The notes under the pieces: model-generated | Told to the model about the DNA's origin: nothing | Databases searched by the model: none | Seen by the model: the letters and a program-made list of their open reading frames with translations, nothing else | Made by a program: the position numbers and the translations under genes | Shown: piece after piece, positions 13,473 to 19,044 of the stretch | How the letters are laid out: the number at the start of each line of letters is the position of its first letter | Position numbering within the stretch: the first letter of the stretch is position 1 | Assembly (NCBI GenBank): GCA_003164275.1 | Contig: PLSY01000420.1 | Span: 1 to 19,044, forward strand | DNA from: Acidimicrobiaceae bacterium | GTDB lineage: Bacteria > Actinomycetota > Acidimicrobiia > Acidimicrobiales > RAAP-2 | Length of the DNA: 19,044 nt | Direction of reading: 5' to 3'

Positions 13473-13796
13473 TCAGTCGCCAGCTGCACCCTCGTAGTGA
13501 ATGTCCCACCGCCACTCGGCTATCTCCGGCGGATCCTCGCCATGCATCCGCCCATATCGGCGAGCTTCCAGACGGGCATCGATTATCGACTGACGTAGCC
13601 CGGGACTCGTTCCCCAGTGCCCTAAAAGACGCGGCTTGATGTCGTCGGCGACGAGGCTCCGACGGAGAAGGGCGTTGTCCATGAGATAGATCTGCCCTGC
13701 AGCCAGGTAGTTGGCCGCCCGCCAGTACATGTCCGCCTGCCGGAGGTCGGCCTCAATGGCAGCCTCGACCAGCGCCTTTGGGAACGGCCCGGACAT
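13473..13796 (-). pseudogene. phosphoketolase reduced to its N- and C-terminal ends by an in-frame deletion
   Basis: The 107-residue ORF (ATG 13796, no clear ribosome binding site) begins like xylulose-5-phosphate/fructose-6-phosphate phosphoketolase: [19 protein letters not shown] near residues 23-41, then [14 protein letters not shown] near 54-67, which includes the conserved active-site GHWGT. The next residues, [20 protein letters not shown] with [10 protein letters not shown], match what I remember as the extreme C-terminus of the same enzyme. The family is about 790-820 residues, so roughly 680 residues, including all thiamine-diphosphate-binding parts, are missing without loss of frame; the junction is near 13,593-13,604. 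The product cannot be a phosphoketolase. Divergent acetate kinase is its natural pathway partner. Assembly error is possible. Confidence 0.75.
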
Positions 13797-13892
13797 CAAG
13801 CTGATCCGAAGGCAGGCACGATAGATTCATGCTCTCATTTCCAATTCGGCTAGGCGACCTGTTTCATCGGTTTGGCCGGAGGGCAGAGGACC

Positions 13893-15008
13893 ATGGCTGA
13901 GGGCGACGTGTTGGTGGTGGACGGTGGTTCCCGCAGCCTCAGGATGGTCGTCGTGACGCGATCGCAGGAGCGCCGCTGGGATCGTTACGTCGAGTCCCCA
14001 CCCGGTTCTGACGAAGCCCAGGGCCTGCTGGACACGTTTCAGGACGAGATCGGCTCAGTCGATGCGGTCGGGCACCGCGCCGTTCACGGAGGGAGGAAGC
14101 TCACTCGCGCCACGCTCATCGACGACTCGGTCGTTCGAGCTCTGGAAGAGGCTGCCCCGATGGCACCAATCCACATGCCTGCCGCCCTCCGGACGATCGC
14201 CCAGCTCAGGGACCGCCTTCCCGACACACCTCAGGTTGTAGCAATCGACACCGCCTTTCACACGACGATGGCACCCTCGGCCTACACCTACGCTCTGCCT
14301 GCAGCGTGGCGGGAGCGATGGGACCTGCGGCGCTACGGATTCCACGGACTCTCCTATGCCTCAGCCGTGCCCCGTGTGGCCTCACTACTCGGGAAGGACC
14401 CCTCTAGCCTGTCGTGCGTGATGACCCATCTCGGTGGCGGCTCATCGGTCTGCGCCGTCCAAGACGGGCGCAGCGCATGGACTTCGATGGGCAACACCCC
14501 TCTGGATGGCATAGCTATGGTCACGCGGAGTGGGAGCATCGATCCGGGGCTGCTTTTGGACCTTGTGGGCCGACACGGTCTCTCGGTCGATGCTGTCCGA
14601 GCTGGCCTCGATTATCAATCAGGTCTGCTCGGACTGTCAGACGGGCGAAGTGGGGATACGCGCATTCTGGAGAAGGCGGCGGAGGAAGGGGACGTTCAAT
14701 CGCAATTGGCGCTCGACGTCTTCTGCCTGCATGCCGCCCAGGCCATTGCAGCAGCAGCCACCTGTATCGAGCGGCTCGACGCCGTGGTCTTTACCGGCGA
14801 GATCGGCAACGATTCTCCAGAGACACGCGAGAGAATCTGCCGACGACTCGGAGTCATCGGTGTCGAGTCGGGGTTGATGTCCACGCAAGACCAAGATTCC
14901 ATTATCAGCCGGGCAACTGCCACTGTTCCCGTGATAGCTCTCACAGTGGCCGAGGACCTCCAAATAGCGAAGGAGACCCGTTCGGTCGTCGATTCCCGAG
15001 CCGGGTGA
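13893..15008 (+). CDS. ackA: acetate kinase (acetate/propionate kinase family)
   Basis: A 371-residue ASKHA-fold kinase (usual length about 400) that interconverts acetyl phosphate + ADP with acetate + ATP. Family motifs: HRAVHGG near residue 60, VAIDTAFH, RYGFHGLSY, THLGGGSSVCAV near 178, SMGNTPLDG, TRSGSIDPG near 210, SGLLGLSDGRSGDTR, VFTGEIGNDSPETR and AEDLQIA near the end. ATG 13893 is chosen because GGAGGG precedes it by 9 bases. Departures from the classical enzyme: the N-terminal NAGSSSLK phosphate motif reads DGGSRSLR, changing Asn and Lys positions, and HLGNGAS reads HLGGGSS. Divergent from the phosphoketolase remnant, with which it would form the phosphoketolase - acetate kinase shunt making ATP from sugar phosphates. 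Probably active, but the substitutions leave some doubt. Confidence 0.88.
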   Translation: MAEGDVLVVDGGSRSLRMVVVTRSQERRWDRYVESPPGSDEAQGLLDTFQDEIGSVDAVGHRAVHGGRKLTRATLIDDSVVRALEEAAPMAPIHMPAALRTIAQLRDRLPDTPQVVAIDTAFHTTMAPSAYTYALPAAWRERWDLRRYGFHGLSYASAVPRVASLLGKDPSSLSCVMTHLGGGSSVCAVQDGRSAWTSMGNTPLDGIAMVTRSGSIDPGLLLDLVGRHGLSVDAVRAGLDYQSGLLGLSDGRSGDTRILEKAAEEGDVQSQLALDVFCLHAAQAIAAAATCIERLDAVVFTGEIGNDSPETRERICRRLGVIGVESGLMSTQDQDSIISRATATVPVIALTVAEDLQIAKETRSVVDSRAG

Positions 15009-15070
15009 TCAGGCATTCGGAGGTCGGTGCGGACCCGTCGGTCGGCTTTCGCAAGTCCAGCTACACCCTC

Positions 15071-15085
15071 TCTCTAAGTTAGAGA
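15071..15085. promoter_or_regulatory. palindrome TCTCTAA-G-TTAGAGA
   Basis: Two perfect 7-base arms flank one base, 62 bases after the acetate kinase stop and 75 bases before the integrase frame. It could be an operator or a recombinase-related site; the length is enough to notice but not to assign a role. No tRNA gene or direct att repeat is seen nearby. Confidence 0.3.
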
Positions 15086-15160
15086 CTGCCAAATGCGTTG
15101 CAGGGCGCAGTGCCCCTGTCCGATCAACTCCACGAGTGATTAAGACAGGAGCGATGCCTT

Positions 15161-16105
15161 GTGACACAGGACGACGTCAAAGCGATGATGTTGGCGTCAT
15201 ACGCCGAAGTATGGATGCGGTCCCGCATCGACCTTGCCGAGCGCGCCGTCGAGCTCTATCGGTGGCTGCTCGACAGGCACATTGAGCCGACGTTCGGAAG
15301 CGATCTTCTTGAGGAAATATCTCCCGCCGACGTTCGCTCCTGGCATGCCGAGGCGGCACGTGAACATCCGACCACCGCGGCGAAGGCCTATCGCCTCCTC
15401 TCCTCGATCATGCGGACCGCAGTCGCTGATGAGTTGATCCGTCGTAATCCCTGTCAGGTCCGCGGTGCGGCTGCCGAGAAGGCGCCGGAATGACCGATTG
15501 CGACGATCGCAGAGGTTGCAGCACTGGCTGATTCCATGCCTCCCGACCTTCGGATCGCCGTGATCCTCGCGGCGTGGTGCCAACTCAGGCGAGGTGAAGT
15601 GAGGGGATTGCGACGCTGCGATGTCGATCTCGAACAAGGAACGTTGCGAGTCAACATCACGAAGACGACAGCGATGTCGGGCCACACGATAATCAAGGAG
15701 CCGAAGACCCGCGCGGGACGAAGAACCGTCGCTATCCCGCCGAACATCGTCGTTGAGTTGGTCCATCACATGGACACCCTCGTGGGGGCTTCGTCGGACG
15801 ACTACGTGATCGAGCGATCGAACCGTTCGTTGAGCGTCGCCTGGGATCACGCCCGTACCAAGACTGGCCGCAAGGAACTGAGGTTCCACGACCTTCGACA
15901 TTCCGGGCTCACATGGTCCGCGGCCACCGGCGCCAGCATCGCCGAGTTAATGCGACGAGCTGGGCACGCCTCCCAGTCGGCTGCTGTGCGCTACCAACAC
16001 GCAACCGACGACAGGGACCGTGTACTTGCAAACGCATTGGCCGTTCTCGCGGGTCAGGCGGCCATCGGGGATCCGATCGAAGGCAAGTCCGAGAGGAGTG
16101 ATTGA
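15161..16105 (+). pseudogene. tyrosine recombinase (phage-type integrase) with one in-frame TGA
   Basis: Read through one stop, this is a 314-codon tyrosine integrase. The first part (GTG 15161 to TGA 15491-15493) is the SAM-like core-binding domain: ASYAEVWMRSR, RAVELYRWLLDRHIEPTFG, AYRLLSSIMRTAV. The same frame continues with PIATIAEVAALADSMPPDLR and the catalytic domain: LRRGEVRGL (Arg I), KEPKTRAGRRTVAIP (Lys), HDLRHSG (His-x-x-Arg), GHAS (His) and RYQHA (nucleophile Tyr). All catalytic residues are present. Relatives usually have an Arg codon where TGA stands, so a single CGA-to-TGA change explains it. The N-terminal arm-binding domain also seems short or missing. Likely an inactivated integrase of an old mobile element; sequencing error is the main alternative. 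Confidence 0.85.
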
Positions 16106-16126
16106 ACGGCACCCCACCCTCCCCCG

Positions 16127-16172
16127 CTCTGGCCTCAGCTTGAGTAGCTGAGGAGGTTGGCCAAGGCCAGAG
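16127..16172. terminator. nested hairpin between integrase and convergent hydrolase
   Basis: CTCTGGCC (16127-16134) pairs with GGCCAGAG (16165-16172). Inside, CCTCAGCT (16133-16140) pairs with AGCTGAGG (16146-16153) around a 5-base loop. It lies 21 bases after the integrase stop and 13 bases before the end of the minus-strand hydrolase gene. The inner arms are the same as those of the hairpin at 887-913, suggesting a recurring terminator type in this genome. Confidence 0.55.
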
Positions 16173-16185
16173 AGTGTCCACCGCG

Positions 16186-17754
16186 TCAGTCGGAGCAGAC
16201 ATAGCCGGGAGCGGGGAGGACGCCGTCCACGAGGTAGGACTGGACTTGAGCGCGGATGCAAGGGCTGTAGAAGTAGGCGACGTGGCTCTGCCCCTGCCAG
16301 GTGAGGAGTCGACCGCCACTCAGCTCCTTTGACAGGGCGACTGCCCATGCGTAGGGGGTGACAGGATCTCCGGTCGTTCCGACGACCAGTATCGGCGGCG
16401 CGCCCTCATCATCGACCGGAGCCGGCGACCGGGTTGGGAGGGCGGGCCACGTTGCGCACCCGAGCAGTCCCCATCCGAGCAACGGGCCGAAGACCGGTGC
16501 GGTCTTTCCCAGGGAGGCGGCAATCGCCGGGTAGCTCGTCGGGTTCCGGTCGACCGGGTGGTCCAGGCAATCGATGGCCTGCTCAGCCTCTGCCGCGTTC
16601 GACGAGCCGCCCGTCTCGTACCTATTCGACATCTGCGACACCAGGGTGCCATTGCCGGATTGGATCTGTGCCAGGGATTGGCCCAGTGTGACCCACGACG
16701 ACTGAGACTCGAGCCCCGCGAGGAGCGCGTCATAGATCTCTGCGACCCCGGCCGTACCGCCGCCGGCAAGAGACAGGGGCTGTGTTCGAGTGCGCTGGAT
16801 GAGACCCAACAGTGCGACCGTGGGGTCACCGGTCGGCCGCCAGGCGCAGTCGTTGTTCGATGCACACCAGGTGAAGAAGGACTGCAACTCTGATTCAAGG
16901 CTCGAGGCCTGGTCCGAGACGTACTGGGTTGTACTCAAGGCGGGGTCGATGGCCCCGTCCAGGACCATGGCCCGGACGTGAGTGGGGAACTCCTGGCTGT
17001 AGGTGGCGCCGAGCAACGTCCCGTAGGAGTGGCCGATGAAGGTCAGCTGGGCGTCGCCGAGAGCCTCCCGTATCCGATCGAGATCGCGAGCGGTGTCCAC
17101 TGTTCCCACGAACGGCAGAATGCTTCCGCTCGCCGCCTCGCACTGCGCCGCGAACTCTCTGTCGTTGGCGAGCAGCGCGGCCTCTGTCGCTGGCGTGGTG
17201 GGTACGGGATCGACGGTTGGTCCAGCCGACCCACTCGCGCTTGCATCCTCGCTTGGACATTCCACCGGACTGGAGCGCCCGACTCCTCGAGGGTCAAAGG
17301 ACACGATGTCGAAGCGGTCGAGCAACTCCGGGGTGAGGACGGACAGCTCATTTGGAAGGTCGTCGATGCCCGATCCGCCCGGGCCACCCGGATTTATGAC
17401 CAGTGACCCGATGCGCTCCGACGGCACTTCGGCAGGATGACGAGCGACCGCGATCTCGATCGTCGATCCGCCCGGGTTCTGGTAGTCGAGCGGTACGGCA
17501 ACCGTGCCGCATTCGAGGGTCCCGCACGGCGTCCACTGGATCGGAGCCACCGGCAGGGGCGGCTGAGTCGTGGATGAAGGTATCGGGTCCAGGTGCACCT
17601 CGGGGTTCGGCTTCGCCGGCGATCCAGCCCGCTCTGGAGGGTTTTCAGAGCAACCGGCGAGGACTAAGGCCACCGTCGCCAGGGCTACTCCGCTGACCTT
17701 CAACGACCTTCGTGACCAACGATGGCGGGATCCGCATAAGGACACAACTCGCAC
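16186..17754 (-). CDS. secreted lipoprotein alpha/beta-hydrolase, TAP/SlpD-like (peptidase S33 type)
   Basis: A 522-residue exported serine hydrolase. From GTG 17754 the N-terminus has a basic run (RHRWSRRSLK), a hydrophobic core and the lipobox LVLAGC with cysteine at residue 35, so it should be a membrane-anchored lipoprotein. The frame is open to a TTG at 17874, but the added residues do not look like signal peptide. Catalytic features: oxyanion-hole segment NPGGPGGSG, FDPRGVGRS, nucleophile GHSYG near residue 243, acid in TTGDPVTP near 460 and histidine in GQSHVAYF near 490, within the C-terminal TAP-like domain. Relatives include Streptomyces tripeptidyl aminopeptidases and mycobacterial CaeA-like hydrolases, which cleave peptides or esters outside the membrane. 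It is convergent with the integrase and divergent from the ArsR operon. Confidence 0.88.
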   Translation of the reverse strand: MRVVSLCGSRHRWSRRSLKVSGVALATVALVLAGCSENPPERAGSPAKPNPEVHLDPIPSSTTQPPLPVAPIQWTPCGTLECGTVAVPLDYQNPGGSTIEIAVARHPAEVPSERIGSLVINPGGPGGSGIDDLPNELSVLTPELLDRFDIVSFDPRGVGRSSPVECPSEDASASGSAGPTVDPVPTTPATEAALLANDREFAAQCEAASGSILPFVGTVDTARDLDRIREALGDAQLTFIGHSYGTLLGATYSQEFPTHVRAMVLDGAIDPALSTTQYVSDQASSLESELQSFFTWCASNNDCAWRPTGDPTVALLGLIQRTRTQPLSLAGGGTAGVAEIYDALLAGLESQSSWVTLGQSLAQIQSGNGTLVSQMSNRYETGGSSNAAEAEQAIDCLDHPVDRNPTSYPAIAASLGKTAPVFGPLLGWGLLGCATWPALPTRSPAPVDDEGAPPILVVGTTGDPVTPYAWAVALSKELSGGRLLTWQGQSHVAYFYSPCIRAQVQSYLVDGVLPAPGYVCSD

Positions 17755-17877
17755 GCCGGCAGTCTCGCGCTCGCCTACGGCCCCCGGTCCGGCCTCGTCA
17801 CGACACCTCTTGTTTATCGTTCGTTGATCGACACAGCCGGAGTGGGAGTGGCTGGGGAGTGTGGGCCCTAGCAATTC

Positions 17878-17911
17878 GGTAACACGTAGGTTACGGTAAC
17901 AACATGGTTAC
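17878..17911. promoter_or_regulatory. two tandem GGTAAC-N5-GGTTAC operators before the ArsR operon
   Basis: GGTAAC-ACGTA-GGTTAC (17878-17894) is followed directly by GGTAAC-AACAT-GGTTAC (17895-17911). Each unit is 17 bp with GTAAC/GTTAC inverted arms, and the second differs only in the 5-base centre. It ends 77 bases before the ArsR start, a reasonable place for an autoregulatory operator. Confidence 0.7.
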
Positions 17912-17988
17912 TGAGCTCGGCCTCCCGATGCAACTGTCGGTCCGCCAGCAGCCGGCTAGACGGCCGAGCTGATCGGAAGCAGCAACAA

Positions 17989-18324
17989 ATGCCAGCATCC
18001 GCTGCCGTACCCGACGGCGACCCCTTCGAGGCACTCGGCGACCCCAACCGCCGAGAGATACTGCGCCTCCTAAGCCAGGGTGACATGGCAGTCAGCGAGC
18101 TGGCCGATGCCATGCCCATAAGTCGCCCCGCTGTGTCCCGCCATCTCAAGCTTCTCAAGCACGCCGGTCTCGTGACAGAGCAGGCTGAGGGTACGCGGCG
18201 CATCTACCAACTTCACGAACAGGGGCTCCGGGCGGTCCACGCCTACTTGGAGAGAGTTTGGGGGGATGCGGCGGCGCGGTTCACCCTGCTCGCCGACAAT
18301 GCAGAAACGAGGACGGAGCGATGA
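17989..18324 (+). CDS. ArsR-family winged-helix transcriptional regulator
   Basis: A 111-residue winged-helix repressor. ALGDPNRREILRLLSQGDMAVSELADAMPISRPAVSRHLKLL (residues about 16-57) carries the DPNRREIL entry helix and the PAVSRHLKLL recognition helix; the wing is GLVTEQAEGTRRIYQL. There are no ArsR-type metal-binding cysteines (no CVC in the recognition region), so it belongs to the metal-independent SdpR-like group that often sits in front of an SRPBCC gene. ATG 17989 follows GGAAG with a 9-base spacer. The stop overlaps the next gene by ATGA, so the two are translationally coupled. It probably binds the GGTAAC-N5-GGTTAC pair upstream. Effector unknown. Confidence 0.9.
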   Translation: MPASAAVPDGDPFEALGDPNRREILRLLSQGDMAVSELADAMPISRPAVSRHLKLLKHAGLVTEQAEGTRRIYQLHEQGLRAVHAYLERVWGDAAARFTLLADNAETRTER

Positions 18325-18791
18325 CAGAGCCGTTGGCCCTGAGCTTCGAAGTGACTTGTCCACCGGATCGGGCATTCACTCTATGGACCGGCCGGATCAA
18401 CACCTGGTGGCCCTCGGACCACACGGTTTCAGGACGTGACGACCTGACGGTGGTGTTGGAATCGGGTGTCGGAGGACGGATTTTCGAACGAACCCCCGAC
18501 GGGAATGAGCACGACTGGGGTGAGGTGACTGTCTGGGACCCGCCCGATCGGTTGAGCTACCTCTGGCACCTCGCCCGCGACCGTTCCGACGCCACCGAAG
18601 TCACCATTCGCTTCGTCGCCTCAGGGGATGACCGCACCATTGTGGAGATCATCCACACCGGATGGGAACGACTCGGAGCTGACGCTGACCAGTGGCGCGG
18701 ACGTAACCAGGCTGGCTGGCAGTCCCTCATGCCTCGCTTCTTGGATGCCGCCTCAAAAGCCCAATTGACCACGACCGACGAGGTGAACTGA
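18321..18791 (+). CDS. SRPBCC-family protein, AHSA1-like
   Basis: A 156-residue Bet v1/AHSA1-type protein, starting at ATG 18321 inside the ArsR stop codon (ATGA overlap). Typical features are LSFEVTCPPDRAFTLWTGRINTWWPSDH at the N-terminus, then ESGVGGRIFERTPDGNEHDWGEVTVWDPPDRLSYLWHL, and a C-terminal helix after TGWERLGADADQWR (GRNQAGWQSLMPRFLDAA). ArsR - SRPBCC pairs are very common in actinobacteria; the SRPBCC protein is thought to bind a small hydrophobic ligand, but its role is rarely known. It is followed after 2 bases by a third gene, so at least three genes are in the operon. Family sure, function unknown. Confidence 0.9.
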   Translation: MTEPLALSFEVTCPPDRAFTLWTGRINTWWPSDHTVSGRDDLTVVLESGVGGRIFERTPDGNEHDWGEVTVWDPPDRLSYLWHLARDRSDATEVTIRFVASGDDRTIVEIIHTGWERLGADADQWRGRNQAGWQSLMPRFLDAASKAQLTTTDEVN

Positions 18792-18793
18792 CT

Positions 18794-19044
18794 ATGACCA
18801 CCGGTACCCGGGACGACCCCTGGAAACTGACCACACCACCGGGCACTTCGATATACGAAATGTACCGGGACGCCGAGGCCGATCCCGAACAGTTGGTGTG
18901 CCAGGTCGGATCCACCAAATTGACCTACCTGTGGCGATCTGTGGCGGACCTCCATGCCTGGCTGCTCACTCAGGACGCGTGGGTACCTCTGGGCGCTGCC
19001 GATGAGAAGAAGGAGCCGGCCGAGGGCACCGTCGAGGCGTGGGG
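18794..19044 (+). CDS. conserved hypothetical protein (DUF6855-like), cut by the window edge
   Basis: The first 83 codons are inside the window; the stop lies beyond position 19044. ATG 18794 is 2 bases after the SRPBCC stop, with GAGGTG 8 bases upstream. The product begins MTTGTRDDPWKLTTPPGTS and continues with YEMYRDAEADPEQLVCQVGS, LHAWLLTQDAWVPLGAADEKK and EGTVEAWG. I recall this pattern from a conserved actinobacterial family found after ArsR-SRPBCC pairs, which I believe is DUF6855; that name is from memory. No signal peptide or membrane segment is visible in this part. Function unknown. Confidence 0.78.
   Translation, partial: MTTGTRDDPWKLTTPPGTSIYEMYRDAEADPEQLVCQVGSTKLTYLWRSVADLHAWLLTQDAWVPLGAADEKKEPAEGTVEAW

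Noticed and set aside
14414..15082. A 222-residue frame inside ackA ending in FRKSSYT, which resembles the start of DUF397 proteins
   Set aside because: The frame is a shadow of acetate kinase, and the short resemblance is at its end rather than at a start codon, so it is probably chance.
15491..15493. Selenocysteine or programmed readthrough at the integrase TGA
   Set aside because: No SECIS-like hairpin was seen just downstream, integrases are not known selenoproteins, and an Arg codon mutation explains it.
1..19044. CRISPR array, toxin-antitoxin or phage-defence system
   Set aside because: No regularly spaced direct repeats, Cas motifs, toxin folds or known defence domains were found on either strand.

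Overview
The window looks like chromosomal DNA from a high-GC actinobacterium. Codons favour G or C at third positions, starts are ATG or GTG, and TetR, ArsR, MFS and SDR families dominate. Several proteins resemble soil or freshwater Actinomycetota, but I cannot fix the class. No rRNA, tRNA or CRISPR array was seen. All functional assignments rest on reading the translations and on memory of the families; nothing was searched.

Layout. 1-0.9 kb: a DoxX-type membrane protein with a DosR-like box upstream, then two strong hairpins between convergent genes. 0.9-3.07 kb (minus): a TetR-MFS efflux pair with an overlapping start/stop and a palindromic operator at the TetR start. 3.2-4.3 kb (minus): a YjbR-like protein and a second TetR. 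That TetR is divergent from a plus-strand cluster at 4.4-7.7 kb (SRPBCC, an MBL-fold protein broken by a frameshift, two SDR dehydrogenases) that looks like a small catabolic or detoxification operon. 7.8-10.0 kb: a second efflux locus, with MFS (minus) and SbtR-like TetR (plus) diverging around three evenly spaced GGAGG-N3-CCTCC palindromes. 10.0-12.0 kb: an XRE regulator with a repeat-rich AT-rich leader, and an atypical SDR whose YxxxK motif is lost.

12.0-16.1 kb is the most unusual part. Small genes (an ABM-like protein and two Cys-containing miniproteins) are followed by a C-terminal scrap of a membrane protein. Next comes a phosphoketolase reduced in frame to its two ends (107 aa instead of about 800), divergent from an apparently intact acetate kinase. 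The stretch ends in a tyrosine integrase with one in-frame TGA. Three damaged genes around one intact ackA, beside an integrase, suggest an eroding accessory segment or, for some junctions, assembly error.

16.2-19.0 kb: a secreted TAP-type serine hydrolase (minus), then an ArsR - SRPBCC (AHSA1-like) - conserved-hypothetical operon running off the right edge. It is preceded by two tandem GGTAAC-N5-GGTTAC elements, probably the ArsR operator.

Regulation is the main theme: five DNA-binding regulators, each beside its likely targets, and at least three sets of readable symmetric candidate operators. No clearly novel defence or mobile system was found. The best leads are the mini-phosphoketolase, the operator arrays and the cluster of broken genes.
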